A stretch of DNA of 64,000 nucleotides, taken from contig CAVFTR010000007.1 in the NCBI GenBank assembly GCA_963625685.1, positions 1 to 64,000 of the forward strand. Direction: 5' to 3'. The DNA comes from F23-B02 sp963625685 (lineage in GTDB: Bacteria > Bacillota > Clostridia > Oscillospirales > Oscillospiraceae). Under the pieces are notes generated by a model that had not been told where the DNA came from, did not search any database, and saw only the letters and a program-made list of their open reading frames with translations. Position numbers and translations under genes: made by a program. This document shows, one piece after another, positions 36,716-45,044 of this stretch (its first letter is position 1; every line of letters starts with the position of its first letter).

Positions 36716-37114
36716 ATGGCAGATTACAAAAGCATTATCAAGGGAACGCTCAACAGCGTGACAAAAAAGGCAAAGGACTACGTTGAAAGCGGCGGCCTGA
36801 AGGACGCCTACGACAAGGGCAGCACCGCCGCGCGCTGCTACGCTAACATAGCAAAGCTCAGCCTTCAGATAAACGGCGAGCTCGAGGAGCAGAACAAGGT
36901 CTTTATCGAGATCGGCAGGCTCTGCTACGATCAGATGCGCGAGGATCCCGACGAGCGCTACGCGCCGCTGTTCGAGGAGCTCAGGGCGATGGACGAGCGC
37001 ATCGAGACCATGCGCGAGGAGCTCGAGGCGGCCAAGGCCGCGGTCGAGGCCGGGAAAAGCGGCGGCGAGTACGCCGAGTTTTACGATATCGAGGACGGTG
37101 ACGGAAATGAATAA
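36716..37114 (+). CDS. Conserved coiled-coil protein of unknown function
   Basis: I do not recognise a named family for this 132-residue acidic protein. It is almost entirely helical by eye, with an amphipathic N-terminus (SIIKGTLNSVTKKAKDYVES) and a coiled coil in the second half (MDERIETMREELEAAKAAVE). It starts four bases after lgt with AAGGAG upstream and overlaps the nitroreductase start by eight bases, so the three are co-expressed. Confidence 0.75.
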   Translation: MADYKSIIKGTLNSVTKKAKDYVESGGLKDAYDKGSTAARCYANIAKLSLQINGELEEQNKVFIEIGRLCYDQMREDPDERYAPLFEELRAMDERIETMREELEAAKAAVEAGKSGGEYAEFYDIEDGDGNE

Positions 37115-37625
37115 TGCTCTCCAAGCTCTGCTCGAGCGCAGAAGCGTCAGGGCCTATGAGCCCGGCCAGATAACGGAGGAGGAGCTGCAGAGCGTGCTCA
37201 GTGCCGGTCTTGCCGCTCCCTCGGCGATAAACCGTCAGCCGACGGTGCTGCTCGTCGTGCAGGATAAGAAAACGATAGAAATGCTCTCGAAGCTCAACGC
37301 CGCCGTCATGGGCAAGGACATCGATCCGTTCTACGGCGCGCCGACCGTCATCGTCGTGCTCGCTGACCGCAATGTCCCGACATACATAGAGGACGGCTCG
37401 CTCGTGCTCGGAAACCTCATGAACGCGGCGCAGGCCGTGGGCCTCGGCTCGTGCTGGATAAACAGGGCCAGAGAGGTCTTCGAGATGCCCGAGGCGCGTG
37501 AGATACTGCGCGAAAAGGGCATCGGCGACGAGTATATCGGCGTCGGCCACTGCGTCCTCGGCTATGCAAAGGGCGCGCTCCCTGCGGCGCACCCCGTCCG
37601 CGGCGGCCGCGTGTTCAGGATATGA
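37107..37625 (+). CDS. Nitroreductase-family flavoprotein
   Basis: This 172-residue protein has the FMN-binding nitroreductase fold: ERRSVRAYEPGQI, APSAINRQPT and the LGNLMNAAQAVGLGSCWI segment. Family members use NAD(P)H to reduce quinones, nitro compounds or flavins. The last gene of the yfmF-lgt operon, it ends just before a strong terminator. Substrate cannot be assigned. Confidence 0.9.
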   Translation: MNNALQALLERRSVRAYEPGQITEEELQSVLSAGLAAPSAINRQPTVLLVVQDKKTIEMLSKLNAAVMGKDIDPFYGAPTVIVVLADRNVPTYIEDGSLVLGNLMNAAQAVGLGSCWINRAREVFEMPEAREILREKGIGDEYIGVGHCVLGYAKGALPAAHPVRGGRVFRI

Positions 37626-37632
37626 ATTCATC

Positions 37633-37661
37633 AAAAAAGCACCCCCGGGGGGTGCTTTTTT
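37633..37661. terminator. Bidirectional terminator
   Basis: AAAAAAGCACCCCC and GGGGGGTGCTTTTTT form a perfect palindrome. It closes the nitroreductase operon and the convergent LURP-one gene. Confidence 0.92.
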
Positions 37662-37671
37662 GATGTCAGCT

Positions 37672-38151
37672 TCAGCTGTCGGAGCGGCATTTTTCCGCGT
37701 CTATCGCGAGAACGAGCATGAGCACGCACAGCGCGTTGCCGGGGTCCGCGACGTCGATGGAATAGGTGTCCGTCCAGTTTAAAAGCTCCTTTGTTATCGA
37801 CGCTACCACCTCGCCGCCGGGGCCGGTGACGCTGTATTCCCATCCCATGAAGTCGCCGTTTACCTGCCAGCCGTTGAAGTCGATATCAAATTTCGGCTTG
37901 AAAAACGTAAAGGTCTTTGTTATGCAGCCGATATACCCGTCCTCGCCGCGGTACAGCTCGAACTTCGGCTCAAAAAGCGTGAGGACGCGCTCGCGCACCG
38001 TGCCGACATGGCGGCCGTTTCGGTCGAGAACATGCAGCACATGTCCCCAGCCGAGCTTGCCCTCGACGGTAAAGACCGTGTTTCCGGCCTCGTCGTAGAT
38101 ATCATAGCTGTCAAGCCACGAGAAAAAGCGCTGCTTGAAGAGTAATTTCAT
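37672..38151 (-). CDS. LURP-one-related (YxjI-like) protein
   Basis: This 159-residue protein fits the LURP-one/YxjI tubby-like fold: repeated beta-strand pairs such as FTVEGKLGWGHVLHVLDRNG, GTVRERVLTLFEPKFELYRG and VASITKELLNWTDTYSIDV. The fold is similar to phospholipid scramblases and Tubby C-termini; the bacterial function is unknown. The start MKLLFKQ follows AAAGGACAGG. It lies downstream of thrS beyond a terminator. Confidence 0.8.
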   Translation of the reverse strand: MKLLFKQRFFSWLDSYDIYDEAGNTVFTVEGKLGWGHVLHVLDRNGRHVGTVRERVLTLFEPKFELYRGEDGYIGCITKTFTFFKPKFDIDFNGWQVNGDFMGWEYSVTGPGGEVVASITKELLNWTDTYSIDVADPGNALCVLMLVLAIDAEKCRSDS

Positions 38152-38164
38152 AGCCTGTCCTTTC

Positions 38165-38191
38165 AAAAAAAGCCGGTCCAGAGGACCGGCT
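38165..38191 (-). terminator. Terminator after thrS
   Basis: GCCGGTCC pairs with GGACCGGC around a short loop, followed on the minus strand by seven T. Confidence 0.9.
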
Positions 38192-38199
38192 CGTATCAT

Positions 38200-39951
38200 T
38201 TATTTTGCGCGGGTGGAGACCTCGGTCCTGAGCTTTGCGATGAAGTCCTCGACCTGCATGCTGCCCTCGTCGCCGCCGGCGCGGGTGCGCACGGAGATAG
38301 TACCGTTTTCGGCCTCCTTGTCGCCGACGATTATCATGTAGGGTATCTTCTGGGTCTGCGCCTCGCGGATCTTGTAGCCGATCTTCTCGTTGCGCAGATC
38401 GGTCTCGACACGGAAGCCCTGCTTGTCCAGGCGCTTTGCAATGTACTTTGCATAGTCGTCGACGCGGTCGGTTATCGGCATGACCTTGACCTGGACGGGG
38501 GCCAGCCAGGTCGGGAACGCACCGCCGAAATGCTCGGTGATAACGCCGATGAAGCGCTCTATAGAGCCGAACACGACGCGGTGGATCATGACGGGGCGGT
38601 GCTTCTCGCCGTCTGCTCCGACATACTCGAGCTCAAATCTCTCGGGCAGCTGCATATCGAGCTGGATGGTGCCGCACTGCCAGGTGCGTCCCAGGCTGTC
38701 CTCAAGATGGAAGTCGAGCTTCGGGCCGTAGAACGCGCCGTCGCCCTCGTTTATGACAAAGCTCTTGCCCATCTCGGTGATGGCCTCCTTGAGGGTGTTC
38801 TGCGCAAATTCCCAGTCCTTTTCGTCGCCCATGTGATCGTCGGGCATGGTGCTCAGCTCGATCTCGTAGGGCAGGCCGAAAAGCGAGTAGACCTCGTCAA
38901 AGAGCTTGACGACGTTCTTTATCTCGTCCTTCATCTGGTCCCAGGTCATGAAGATGTGCGCGTCGTCCTGCGTAAAGCATCTTACGCGGAACAGGCCGTG
39001 CAGAGCGCCGGAGAGCTCGTGACGGTGGACAAGGCCGAGCTCGCCCACGCGCAGGGGCAGGTCGCGGTAGGAGTGCGGCTCGGATCTGTAAACGAGCATG
39101 CCGCCGGGGCAGTTCATGGGCTTTATCGCATAGTCCTCGCCGTCGATGACGGTGGTGTACATGTTCTCCTTATAGTGGAACCAGTGGCCGGAGGTCTCCC
39201 AGAGCTGGCGGTTGAGTATCATCGGAGTCGAGACCTCAACGTAGCCGTACTTCTTGTGTACCTCGCGCCAGTAGTCGATGAGCGTATTCTTCAGCACCAT
39301 GCCCTTGGGCAGGAAGAAGGGGAAGCCGGGGCCATCCTCGGTGAGCATGAACAGGCCGAGCTCCCTGCCGAGCTTGCGGTGGTCGCGCTTTTTTGCCTCC
39401 TCGATGCGGGCGAGGTACTCGTCGAGCTCGTCCTTTTTCATGAAGCAGGTGCCGTATATGCGCTGGAGCATCTTGCGGCTGGAGTCGCCGCGCCAGTATG
39501 CGCCGGTGCAGGAGGTGAGCTTTATGGCGTTGCCCTTGACCCTTCCGGTGGAATCGAGATGCGGTCCCGCGCACAGGTCGGTGAAGTCGCCCTGCTTATA
39601 GAAGGATATGACCTCGTCCTCGGGCAGATCGTTTATGAGCTCGACCTTGTACGGCTCGCCGCGCTCCTCCATGAGCTTTATCGCCTCGCCGCGCGGAAGC
39701 TCAAATCTCTCAAGCTTTATCTTCTCCTTGCATATCTTGCGCATCTCGGCCTCGAGCTTTTCGAGGATCTCGGGAGTTATGGCAAAGGGAGCGTCAAAGT
39801 CATAGTAAAAGCCGTTTTCGATAGACGGGCCTATGGCCAGCTTCACCTCGGGGTACAGGCGCTTTACCGCCTGAGCGAGGATGTGGCTCGTGGTATGACG
39901 ATAAGTGTTTTTAAACTCGGGGTTTTCAAAAGTGTACTTATTTTCTTCCAT
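38200..39951 (-). CDS. Threonyl-tRNA synthetase lacking the TGS domain
   Basis: This 583-residue class II synthetase charges tRNA-Thr. The editing domain is present (RHTTSHILAQAV and DLCAGPH), as are the catalytic core (motif 2 region FRVRCFTQDDAHIF, zinc-site MNCPGGM, motif 3 region HRVVFGSIERFIGV) and the anticodon-binding domain (VKVMPITDRVDDYAKYIA). The usual 60-residue N-terminal TGS domain is absent: the protein starts about ten residues before the editing domain. MEENKYT follows AAAGGAG, and the region upstream is a T-box, so the short form is not a start-site artefact. Confidence 0.95.
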   Translation of the reverse strand: MEENKYTFENPEFKNTYRHTTSHILAQAVKRLYPEVKLAIGPSIENGFYYDFDAPFAITPEILEKLEAEMRKICKEKIKLERFELPRGEAIKLMEERGEPYKVELINDLPEDEVISFYKQGDFTDLCAGPHLDSTGRVKGNAIKLTSCTGAYWRGDSSRKMLQRIYGTCFMKKDELDEYLARIEEAKKRDHRKLGRELGLFMLTEDGPGFPFFLPKGMVLKNTLIDYWREVHKKYGYVEVSTPMILNRQLWETSGHWFHYKENMYTTVIDGEDYAIKPMNCPGGMLVYRSEPHSYRDLPLRVGELGLVHRHELSGALHGLFRVRCFTQDDAHIFMTWDQMKDEIKNVVKLFDEVYSLFGLPYEIELSTMPDDHMGDEKDWEFAQNTLKEAITEMGKSFVINEGDGAFYGPKLDFHLEDSLGRTWQCGTIQLDMQLPERFELEYVGADGEKHRPVMIHRVVFGSIERFIGVITEHFGGAFPTWLAPVQVKVMPITDRVDDYAKYIAKRLDKQGFRVETDLRNEKIGYKIREAQTQKIPYMIIVGDKEAENGTISVRTRAGGDEGSMQVEDFIAKLRTEVSTRAK

Positions 39952-39970
39952 GATATCTACTCCTTTTATC

Positions 39971-40185
39971 AAAAAACGCCCCTGACGCAATGCGTCAAGG
40001 GCGTAGTATTTACGCGGTCCCACCTTGATAAGACTCATCCTGCGCTTAACGGGCGCGGCGCGGAAGCATATTCCCCTGCTTCGGCTCGGGAGCGGTCTCC
40101 GGCGTTTTCTCCGAAAGGGCTTGCAGCCTGCGGCCCTTCTCTCTGTGCGGATACGGCGTCATCGTTCTCCGTCATCGCTGATTGT
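39971..40185 (-). promoter_or_regulatory. T-box leader of thrS
   Basis: On the minus strand the T-box sequence AAGGTGGGACCGCG lies at 40026-40013. It is followed by a terminator hairpin (39976-40004) with a T-run just before the thrS ribosome binding site. Upstream, 40030-40185 is rich in stems including a GAGAGAAG element. Uncharged tRNA should pair with the T-box and prevent termination. An ACC codon at 40096-40094 (in GGAGACCGCTCC) is a possible threonine specifier, but I have not folded stem I. Confidence 0.9.
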
Positions 40186-40224
40186 TAGATAATATCACCC
40201 AATCGCGCCACTGTCAACCGCAAA

Positions 40225-42876
40225 TCAAAGGATCTCTCCTCTTTTTCTCATGGCCTTGCGCTGGAGGGTCTTTACGAGCTCGACGATGACCATGCCGACC
40301 ATGCCGATGCCCATTGCGATGAGATACTCGGCCAGGGATACGGGCGTGAAGCCGAAGGCGTCGGCGAGGAAGGGCACCTCGCACACGAGCGTCGTAGCGC
40401 CGATGCTGCCGATAGCCGCCCAGGTGAGGGCTTTGTTCTTCGTGCCCATGGTGAAGATGCAGCCGCGCAGCGAGCGCATGTTGAAGCTGTGGCATATCTC
40501 GGCCATGGACATCGTCAGGAAGGCCATCGTCGTTCCGTCGGCAGAGTCCGTTATCGTCCACACGCCGGTCTCTATATAATGGCCGACAAAGTATGCCGCG
40601 AGGACGAGCAGGGAGATGAGAAGTCCCTGATAGGCTATATCAAAGCCCATGCCGCCGGCGAATATGCCGTCCTTGGCCGGGCGCGGACGCCGGTGCATGA
40701 TATTTCCCTCGGCCTTTTCCATGCCCAGCGCCAGCGCCGGGAAGCAGTCGGTGACAAGGTTTATCCACAGAAGGTGCACCGGCTTCAGGATCGTAAAGCC
40801 GAGGAGCGTCGCAACGAAAATGCTTATGACCTCGCTCATGTTCGAGCCCAGGAGGAACTGGATGGCCTTGCGGATGTTATCGTATATCCTGCGGCCCTCC
40901 TCGACGGCTCCGACGATGGTCGCGAAGTTGTCGTCTGCGAGCACCATGTCGGCGACGTTTTTTGTAACGTCGGTGCCGGTTATGCCCATGCCCACGCCGA
41001 TATCGGCGCTTTTTATCGACGGCGCGTCGTTTACGCCGTCGCCGGTCATGGCGGTGACGTAGCCGGCCCTGCGCCAGGCCGAGACTATGCGCGTCTTGTG
41101 CTCGGGCTGAACGCGGGCGTAGACGCTGATGCTCTGGAACTCGCGCTCGAACTCCTCGTCGCTCATGTCGGAAAGCTGAGCGCCCGTTATGGCCTTATCG
41201 CCCTCGCGCAGGATGCCGAGCTCCTTTGCGATGGCGACGGCGGTGTCGATATGGTCGCCCGTTATCATGATCGCGCGGATGCCCGCCTCGACGCACTCGT
41301 CTATGGCGTCCTTTACCTCCGGGCGCACCGGATCTATCATGCCGGTGAGGCCCACAAAGCAGAGGTCCTGCTCCAGGTCCTCGGGCTCGCAGCTGTCCGG
41401 CTGCGCATCCCACACGCGCAGGGCGCAGGCCAGCACGCGCAGCGCCTTATCGGCCATGGCCTTGTTGTTTGCGAGTATCTCCTCGCGGCGGGCCTCCGTC
41501 ATGGGAACGGCCTGACCGTCATGCAGATAGTGCGTGCACCTTCCGATTATGACGTCGGGCGCGCCCTTTGTGTACTGCACGATGCCGTTCGGGGAAAGGT
41601 GCAGTGTGCTCATCATCTTTCTTCCGGAGTCGAAGGGCGCCTCGCCGCAGCGCGGGAAGGAGGCCTTGAGCTCTGTCTTGTTCAGCCCCAGCTTATTTGC
41701 CCACGCCACGAGCGCGGCCTCGGTGGGCTCGCCGGTGACGGCGCCGTTTTCGTCTATCTCCGCGTCGCAGCACAGTGCCATCGCCTGCGCGAGCTCCCGC
41801 TCGTTTCCGCCGAAGCTGTCGACGACGGTCATTTTGTTCTGCGTCAGGGTGCCGGTCTTATCCGAGCATATGACCTGCGCGCAGCCGAGAGTTTCAACTG
41901 CCGTCAGGCGGCGGATGATGGCGCTGCGCTTTGACATGTTGGTAACGCCGATCGACAGCACCACCGTAACGACGGCGGCAAGGCCCTCGGGTATGGCCGC
42001 GACCGCGAGGGACACGGCTATCATGAAGGAGTTGAGAACGACCTCAAAATTGAGCCCGCCCGCTCTCAAAAGCTGCACTGCAAATATGACAACGCAGATG
42101 CCGAGCACGAGCCAGGTGAGTATCTTGCTCAGCTGCGTGAGCTTTATCTGAAGCGGGGTCTGGCCGTCGGAGGCCTGGGCCAGCGCGTCGGCTATCTTGC
42201 CCATCTCGGTGTCCATGCCCGTCGCGCATACTATCATCGCGCCGCGTCCGTATACGACCGTCGAGCCCATGTAGGCCATATTGCGCCTGTCTCCGAGGGG
42301 AACGTCGCGCTCGTTATCCGAGAGGTTTATCATATCGATGAACTTGCTGACCGGCAACGACTCGCCCGTGAGGGCGGCCTCCTCGATCTTGAGGCTCGCG
42401 TTGTCGATGATCCTGCCGTCGGCCGGAACGGCGTCGCCGGCCTCGAGCAGCACGACGTCGCCGATCACGAGCTCCTCGCTGTGCACGGTAACTATCCTGC
42501 CGCCGCGCAGCACCTTCGAGGTCGCCGCAGACATCTCCTGCAGGGCCTCTATCGCCTTTTCGGCCTTGTTCTCCTGATAAACGCCCAGGACGGCGTTGAC
42601 GATAACGACGAACAGAATGATGATAACGTCGGCAAAGCTCTCGCCCTGCGTGACCGCCAGCACGCCGCTTATCGCCGCGGCGGCGAGCAGGATGATTATC
42701 ATGGGGTCCGCCAGCTGCTTTAGAAACTGCTTTATGATAGAGTCCTTTTTCGCGGCGGCGAGCTTGTTCGGCCCGTTTTCGGCGAGCCTTTTTGCGGCCT
42801 CGGCCTCGCTCAGGCCGTTTTCGCTGCTTTTAAGCTGCTCTATCACGCGTTCCTTTTCTTCACAATAATACTTCAC
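40225..42876 (-). CDS. P-type cation-transporting ATPase (type II, Ca2+/Mn2+)
   Basis: This 883-residue pump has TGES (170-173), the M4 PEGL motif (296-299), the phosphorylated aspartate in DKTGT (Asp339), TGDGVNDAPS and the M6 NLVTDCFPALALG segment of Ca2+-ATPase-like type II pumps. Its ATG overlaps the stop of the CNNM/hemolysin gene by four bases, and a probable Mn2+ riboswitch controls the pair. Mn2+ export is therefore as likely as Ca2+ export. That assignment is inference. Confidence 0.92.
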   Translation of the reverse strand: MKYYCEEKERVIEQLKSSENGLSEAEAAKRLAENGPNKLAAAKKDSIIKQFLKQLADPMIIILLAAAAISGVLAVTQGESFADVIIILFVVIVNAVLGVYQENKAEKAIEALQEMSAATSKVLRGGRIVTVHSEELVIGDVVLLEAGDAVPADGRIIDNASLKIEEAALTGESLPVSKFIDMINLSDNERDVPLGDRRNMAYMGSTVVYGRGAMIVCATGMDTEMGKIADALAQASDGQTPLQIKLTQLSKILTWLVLGICVVIFAVQLLRAGGLNFEVVLNSFMIAVSLAVAAIPEGLAAVVTVVLSIGVTNMSKRSAIIRRLTAVETLGCAQVICSDKTGTLTQNKMTVVDSFGGNERELAQAMALCCDAEIDENGAVTGEPTEAALVAWANKLGLNKTELKASFPRCGEAPFDSGRKMMSTLHLSPNGIVQYTKGAPDVIIGRCTHYLHDGQAVPMTEARREEILANNKAMADKALRVLACALRVWDAQPDSCEPEDLEQDLCFVGLTGMIDPVRPEVKDAIDECVEAGIRAIMITGDHIDTAVAIAKELGILREGDKAITGAQLSDMSDEEFEREFQSISVYARVQPEHKTRIVSAWRRAGYVTAMTGDGVNDAPSIKSADIGVGMGITGTDVTKNVADMVLADDNFATIVGAVEEGRRIYDNIRKAIQFLLGSNMSEVISIFVATLLGFTILKPVHLLWINLVTDCFPALALGMEKAEGNIMHRRPRPAKDGIFAGGMGFDIAYQGLLISLLVLAAYFVGHYIETGVWTITDSADGTTMAFLTMSMAEICHSFNMRSLRGCIFTMGTKNKALTWAAIGSIGATTLVCEVPFLADAFGFTPVSLAEYLIAMGIGMVGMVIVELVKTLQRKAMRKRGEIL

Positions 42877-44186
42877 TTATGCTCCTCCTTCATAGCTACA
42901 TTGACTTCCAGCACACGCCTTGCGTCCGTCGATGTGACCGTAATATACATATCTTCATAGCTGAAGCTGTCGCCGTTTGAAGGGATAGCTCCGAGCCGCT
43001 CGATGACCCAGCCGCCGACCGTATCGGCCTCGCTGTCGATCCTGCATCCGAGCTCATCGCACATCGCCTGAAGCGGCGTGCTGCCAAGTATGCAGCAGCT
43101 TCCGTCCTGATGCTTTTTTATGTTCTCCGTTATCTCATCGTTCTCGTCCCATATCTCGCCCACGAGCTCCTCAAGTATATCCTCAAGCGTGATTATGCCG
43201 ATAACGCCGCCGTAATCGTCGACAACGACAGCCATGTGCATATGCTCGCGCTGCATGTCGAGAAGGATCTTGTCTATACGCGTGCTCGCGTGAACAAAGC
43301 GCGCGGGGAGCAGAAAGTCCCGCATCGCTCCGCCCTCGCCGCGGCTGAGCGCGGTGAGATAGGTCTTTGCGTAGAGTATGCCGACAACATCGTCGACGCT
43401 CTCGCCGCAGACGGGAAAACGCGAATAGCCGCTTTCGGCAATTTCTCCGAGCAGCTTTTCCCGGGGAGCATCCAGCTGAAGAAAGCAGACCTGCGAGCGG
43501 TGCACCATAACGTCCCCGGCGGAGGTGTCGTTGAGCGCAAAAACGTTTTTGATAAGCTCCTTCTCGGCGCTTTCTATTGAGCCCGCTTCCTCTCCCTCGT
43601 CGAGCATCATGATTATTTCTTCTTCGGACACTTCCTCGGAGCTGTCATTCGGGTCTGTCCCGCACAGACGCAGCACCGCGTTCGTGGAAACGGTCAGCAG
43701 CCATATGACGGGCTTTAAAACCGTCGACATTCCGACCATCAGTCCGCTCACCGCACGGGCGATGCTGTCCGGGCGCTTCATCGCGATGCGCTTGGGCACG
43801 AGCTCGCCGAAAACGAGCGTGAAGTAAGACAGAATGAGCGTTATTATGATGACCGACGCCGTATCGAGCGCGGAGGGGGATATGCTCCTTACCCCGCAGT
43901 CGTTTACGAGCCAGTCGACCAGCTTGTCGGAAAAATTGTCCGCCGCGAACGCCGAGCCGAGAAATCCGGCGAGCGTTATACATATCTGGATGGTCGATAA
44001 AAAGCCTGTGGGCTCCGTCACCATGCGGAGCATTCCGGCAGCCTTTTTGTCTCCGTCCTCGGCCATGCGGCGCAGCTTTGTCTCATTGAGCGATATCACG
44101 GCGATCTCCGTCGCCGCAAACAGGGCATTTACCGCTATAAGCGCGAGCTGAAGCAGTAATTGAGGCAATATTGAGTCTGTGTCCAT
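42873..44186 (-). CDS. CNNM/hemolysin-family CBS-domain membrane protein
   Basis: This 437-residue protein has an N-terminal DUF21/CNNM transmembrane domain (about 1-190, ATEIAVISLNETKLR), a CBS pair (about 215-340, VMVHRSQVCFL and MHMAVVVDDYGGVIGIITLEDILEELVGEI), and a C-terminal CorC/HlyC domain. Relatives move or sense Mg2+ and other divalent cations. The ATG at 44186 is the first start before the membrane domain, but its ribosome binding site is weak. It is translationally coupled to the P-type ATPase downstream. Confidence 0.88.
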   Translation of the reverse strand: MDTDSILPQLLLQLALIAVNALFAATEIAVISLNETKLRRMAEDGDKKAAGMLRMVTEPTGFLSTIQICITLAGFLGSAFAADNFSDKLVDWLVNDCGVRSISPSALDTASVIIITLILSYFTLVFGELVPKRIAMKRPDSIARAVSGLMVGMSTVLKPVIWLLTVSTNAVLRLCGTDPNDSSEEVSEEEIIMMLDEGEEAGSIESAEKELIKNVFALNDTSAGDVMVHRSQVCFLQLDAPREKLLGEIAESGYSRFPVCGESVDDVVGILYAKTYLTALSRGEGGAMRDFLLPARFVHASTRIDKILLDMQREHMHMAVVVDDYGGVIGIITLEDILEELVGEIWDENDEITENIKKHQDGSCCILGSTPLQAMCDELGCRIDSEADTVGGWVIERLGAIPSNGDSFSYEDMYITVTSTDARRVLEVNVAMKEEHK

Positions 44187-44221
44187 TTGTTGTTTTCTCA
44201 GGTCCTTTCTTAAATTAAATA

Positions 44222-44264
44222 TAAAAAAGACTTTTACGGCAATTATCCTTGCCGTAAAAGTCTT
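44222..44264 (-). terminator. Terminator hairpin in the CNNM leader
   Basis: AAGACTTTTACGGCAA pairs perfectly with TTGCCGTAAAAGTCTT around a six-base loop, followed on the minus strand by TTTTTT. It lies upstream of the coding start, so it is an expression platform rather than an operon end. Confidence 0.93.
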
Positions 44265-44360
44265 GCAAATACAATACATATGTACTCGGCACACCGAACC
44301 CGACGGTTGAGATGGCGGCATGCCGAACGCCGTATGGCGCACGCTACTCCCTTTTAACTA
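44265..44360 (-). promoter_or_regulatory. Probable yybP-ykoY (Mn2+) riboswitch
   Basis: On the minus strand the leader contains AAAAGGGAGTAGC (44355-44343), the hallmark 5' loop of the yybP-ykoY class. Paired stems follow (GCCATACGGC, TCGGCATGCCG) and then a GGGTTCGGTGTGCCGAG element typical of its 3' part, about 90 bases in all before the terminator. This class senses Mn2+ and turns on exporters, matching the downstream CNNM and P-type ATPase genes. I recognised it by eye and could not score it against a covariance model. Confidence 0.65.
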
Positions 44361-44396
44361 TATCAGAATATCATAAGCTGGCCCGCACGTCAACTG

Positions 44397-45044
44397 TTAT
44401 TTTTCGCTTTGGTCAATATCCACCGACGGGAGGTTCCATTTGTATATCGTGGCGAAAACGCGCAGCGCGAAAACGAGCAGCATGCCGCAGCCGACGGACA
44501 GCAGCTTGTTCGCCCCCAGCGAGTACATCGCGTAGTACAGCCCGCCGCCGAGCAGCGACGCGACCGCGTACACGCGCTTTCTGAGCACCTTGGGCATGGT
44601 GTTGGTCATGATGTCGCGCAGCATGCCGCCGCCGACGCCGGTGCACATGCCGACGAACAGAACGAGGATGACGTTATCGCTCACGGGCATCGCCGCGTTC
44701 ATGCCGGAGACGGTGAACACCGCAAGGCCGACAGCGTCGAAGATATTGTTGACAGCGTCGAGCTTGTCCAGATGCAGCTTGTATTCTTCTCTTCTGAGGT
44801 ACGCGTCTATGAATACGGCCAGCGCCGCGGCGACGGAGATGAGCAGATACCAGTAGCTGACGAACATCACAGGCGGTATCTTCCCTATGAGCACGTCACG
44901 TATAACGCCGCCGCCGAGCGCCGTAGTCACCGCGAGAAACAGCACGCCGAAGACGTCGGCCTTCTTCTTGATCGCAGCCATCGCGCCGGAGACCGCGAAG
45001 GCCGCGGCGCCGATGAGCTCGAGAACGAACATCGCCCCGTCCAT
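44397..45044 (-). CDS. TRIC cation channel family protein
   Basis: This 215-residue protein has seven hydrophobic segments and the internal repeat of the trimeric intracellular cation (UPF0126/YicG) family: GAAAFAVSGAMAAIKKKADVFG with GGGVIRDVLIG, and VFTVSGMNAAM with GVGGGMLRDIM. Bacterial TRIC proteins conduct K+ and related cations. Its ATG overlaps the ychF stop by one base (TGATG), so the two genes are coupled. Confidence 0.9.
   Translation of the reverse strand: MDGAMFVLELIGAAAFAVSGAMAAIKKKADVFGVLFLAVTTALGGGVIRDVLIGKIPPVMFVSYWYLLISVAAALAVFIDAYLRREEYKLHLDKLDAVNNIFDAVGLAVFTVSGMNAAMPVSDNVILVLFVGMCTGVGGGMLRDIMTNTMPKVLRKRVYAVASLLGGGLYYAMYSLGANKLLSVGCGMLLVFALRVFATIYKWNLPSVDIDQSEK

Noticed and set aside
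38530..40188. A 552-codon frame antisense to thrS
   Set aside because: It covers thrS and the T-box in antisense, with composition typical of shadow frames.
40489..41934. A 481-codon frame antisense to the P-type ATPase
   Set aside because: It is a GC-rich shadow; all P-type signature motifs lie on the other strand.
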